A stretch of 64,000 bases of DNA. It comes from an uncultured Paracoccaceae bacterium. GTDB taxonomy: Bacteria; Pseudomonadota; Alphaproteobacteria; Rhodobacterales; Rhodobacteraceae. Position numbers and translations under genes: made by a program. The stretch's first letter is position 1; each line of letters begins with the position of its first letter. Below are positions 62,436 through 64,000 of the stretch, piece by piece. A model generated the notes under the pieces. It was given only the letters and a program-made list of their open reading frames with translations. It was not told the DNA's origin and did no database searches. Where the stretch lies: positions 62,001-126,000 of the forward strand of contig CANMPD010000006.1 in NCBI GenBank assembly GCA_947499635.1, written 5' to 3'.

Positions 62436-63035
62436 TCATTTTTCCCGCTCAGTATTTGCAGACAAAAGAAGGCGTGATGCCTCTATCAAACCTTCCCAAA
62501 CGGCATCCAGAGCATCAGCCAAAGACATGTCTTGTGAATGTTCCCAGAGAGCAATTGCGCCGCCGATTGTGTCGACAGCATTTTTAGCAAATGCAGTGGC
62601 CGTTTGGCGGTTTTCTATTCGGTTGCATAAAACCTCAGTGAGTTCATCACGTTGACCAATAAGGAACCTATCGAGGAGACCGCGTACTTTCTCATTTGAT
62701 CTCAGGAAATTACCCAGATCTTTTAGAATGGCTTCATCTGCCGTCAATGTTTCCATGTGCTTGTCCAAAAACACTTTGATATCGACGGCCAGTGTCCCGG
62801 TTCCCTCACGCAGGGCATCTTTTGCCTCTTGTGAAAAGTTCGGAGGGTGCCCAATCACTGCTGCTTCTTTGTTGGGGTAATAGTTGAAAAACGTCCTTTT
62901 GCTGACGCCCGCCGCGGCGGCGATTTCCTCAGTCGTAATAACCTCAAGATTCTTACGCAGAGCTAAATCCAGCGTAGTCTTCTGAATTTCACGCGCCGTT
63001 TCCTGACGCCGTTTTTGCCTTAGCGGGGAGATCAA
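62436..63035 (-). CDS. TetR-family transcriptional regulator
   Basis: 199-residue repressor, probably of the downstream RND operon. The DNA-binding domain is ALRKNLEVITTEEIAAAAGV then SKRTFFNYYPNKEAAVIG; the C-terminal ligand domain has VRGLLDRFLIGQRDELTEVL and AFAKNAVDTIGGAIALWEHS. It precedes the adaptor gene on the same strand with a 183-nt gap in which the pump promoter and operator should lie. It is divergent from the DUF1499 gene. Confidence 0.92.
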   Translation of the reverse strand: MISPLRQKRRQETAREIQKTTLDLALRKNLEVITTEEIAAAAGVSKRTFFNYYPNKEAAVIGHPPNFSQEAKDALREGTGTLAVDIKVFLDKHMETLTADEAILKDLGNFLRSNEKVRGLLDRFLIGQRDELTEVLCNRIENRQTATAFAKNAVDTIGGAIALWEHSQDMSLADALDAVWEGLIEASRLLLSANTEREK

Positions 63036-63113
63036 CTATCTAATCCTTGCATATTGTGCAAAATTTACATACCAAGCACATTAAGTTTAGGCAAGTCACG
63101 TATTGAGGTCCCG

Positions 63114-63839
63114 ATGAAACATGCAGGTAAGATTGCACTTATAGTAACCCTAGTCGGAGCAGGATGCATAACCTTGATGCTCTTTGGCGCATGTTTGGGT
63201 CTTTGGGGGCCGACAGTTGGCTTTGGCCTTTATCGTAACTACTTCAACCCATTGAGCATGCTTATCACGAGCGTAGGCTTGATCGCTTTGGTTATTCACT
63301 TGATCCGTAAAGAAAAAGCTAAGGCTACTCTCGGAGGGATTGCACTCATCTTTGGCGCAGCCTGCTTGGTGCCTATGATCTCGGCGACATTGAATCCCCC
63401 CAAACGAGGGGCACCAATCCACAACATTTCCACCGACACAATCAATCCTCCGGCTTTTCTAGTCTTAGATGAAAGTCGTGCCGGTGCACGTAATTCACTT
63501 GAGTACGGAGGGGCAGAACAGGCCGCTATCCAAGCCGCAGCCTATCCTGACATCGGGCCGGTTGAGACAGATTTGCCAAAGGACGCAGCGTTTCAACGGG
63601 CATTGACCGTCGCACAGGAGATGGGATGGGAGATCGTTGCCTCAGATCCGGAAACGCTCCGCTTTGAAGCAACTGCGCGCACTCCCGTCTTTTACTTTGC
63701 GGATGATGTTGTGATTGTGGTCACACCTCAAGAAAGTGGCAGCCGTGTTGATATGAGAAGCGTCTCGCGGGTTGGTCGAAGCGACCGTGGCATGAACGCC
63801 GCCCGTATTCGAGCCTTTCAACAACAATTCGGCGCATAA
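63114..63839 (+). CDS. DUF1499 domain membrane protein
   Basis: 241 residues. Three N-terminal membrane segments (KIALIVTLVGAGCITLMLFG; NPLSMLITSVGLIALVIHLI; TLGGIALIFGAACLVPMISA) precede a soluble domain with PIHNISTDTINPPAFLVLD, KDAAFQRALTVAQEMGWEIV and DVVIVVTPQESGSRVDMRSV then SRVGRSDRGMNAARIRAF, the DUF1499 pattern. GAGGT precedes the ATG at 63114; an in-frame start at 63054 adds 20 residues overlapping the promoter of the divergent TetR gene. Function unknown. Confidence 0.88.
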   Translation: MKHAGKIALIVTLVGAGCITLMLFGACLGLWGPTVGFGLYRNYFNPLSMLITSVGLIALVIHLIRKEKAKATLGGIALIFGAACLVPMISATLNPPKRGAPIHNISTDTINPPAFLVLDESRAGARNSLEYGGAEQAAIQAAAYPDIGPVETDLPKDAAFQRALTVAQEMGWEIVASDPETLRFEATARTPVFYFADDVVIVVTPQESGSRVDMRSVSRVGRSDRGMNAARIRAFQQQFGA

Positions 63840-64000
63840 GTATCAAACGCCAATTTCCATACCAACACTTGGTTATCCACAAGAAACTGCGGCAGAGAGT
63901 TTTACGGGAATGGAATTTGTTGATCACGTGCCCTGGTTTGAGACCCCTCAAGCGATTAAAAAAAGTCATTTTTCATGATATCATAGGGTTGTGCGTGTAC

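Overview
The window reads as chromosome of a marine alphaproteobacterium of the Rhodobacteraceae (Roseobacter group). The evidence is the complete Entner-Doudoroff block (pgi-zwf-edd-eda), a urease operon divergent from a urea ABC transporter (urtABCDE), an RpoE-ChrR singlet-oxygen pair next to a lipid-modification operon, an alphaproteobacterial TamA-TamB pair, and a TIGR02300-type protein. All names come from reading sequence and recalled family knowledge; no database search was run.

Layout. 0-5.5 kb: chemoreceptor, glucokinase, two eroded dehydrogenase/reductase genes, a flavin reductase and a decayed membrane-protein frame. 5.6-11.2 kb: eda, edd, zwf and pgi on the minus strand, without a 6-phosphogluconolactonase gene, preceded by a LacI-type palindrome. 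11.5-17.3 kb: urease operon ureD-A-(54-residue His-rich membrane peptide)-B-(unknown ORF)-C-(DUF1127)-E-F-G. 17.8-24.3 kb: urtABCDE with a GNAT acetyltransferase gene between urtB and urtC. 24.3-29.6 kb: six-gene operon (two SDRs, DUF3833-like, CFA-synthase-like methyltransferase, DUF1365, FAD oxidoreductase). 29.8-32.0 kb: ECF sigma factor, ChrR-type anti-sigma and a dienelactone-hydrolase-like protein. 32-37.2 kb: gap, a GH13 glycoside phosphorylase, and a glucosylglycerate synthase/phosphatase pair. 37.3-43.2 kb: MarR regulator, galU, peroxiredoxin, rRNA methyltransferase, a DgoK-like protein and an AraC regulator. 43.2-50.9 kb: TamB, TamA, a second gap, and two small proteins.

51.3-56.4 kb is a scar zone next to tRNA-Ala(GGC). 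It holds a deleted large serine recombinase, a frameshifted SMC/TrlF-like ATPase with a small coupled ORF, two genes of an incomplete amino-acid ABC transporter, an N-terminal scrap of a GHKL ATPase, an IS3-family transposase tail and a GntR-regulator tail. It looks like the remains of one or more mobile or defence islands. 56.5-63.8 kb: periplasmic glycerophosphodiester phosphodiesterase, an RND pump with adaptor and TetR regulator, and a DUF1499 protein.

How it works together. Glucose phosphate enters the Entner-Doudoroff route, and gap and pgi share a palindromic operator. Urea is imported and hydrolysed by adjacent divergent operons. The ECF sigma factor probably drives both itself and the lipid operon from two divergent promoters of identical architecture (TGATCC-18 nt-TAA). 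The best candidates for under-described biology are the full content of that lipid operon, the GNAT gene inside the urea transporter, the small peptide inside the urease operon, and the catalytically odd DgoK relative. I did not find an intact novel defence system; the pieces at 51-56 kb look decayed.
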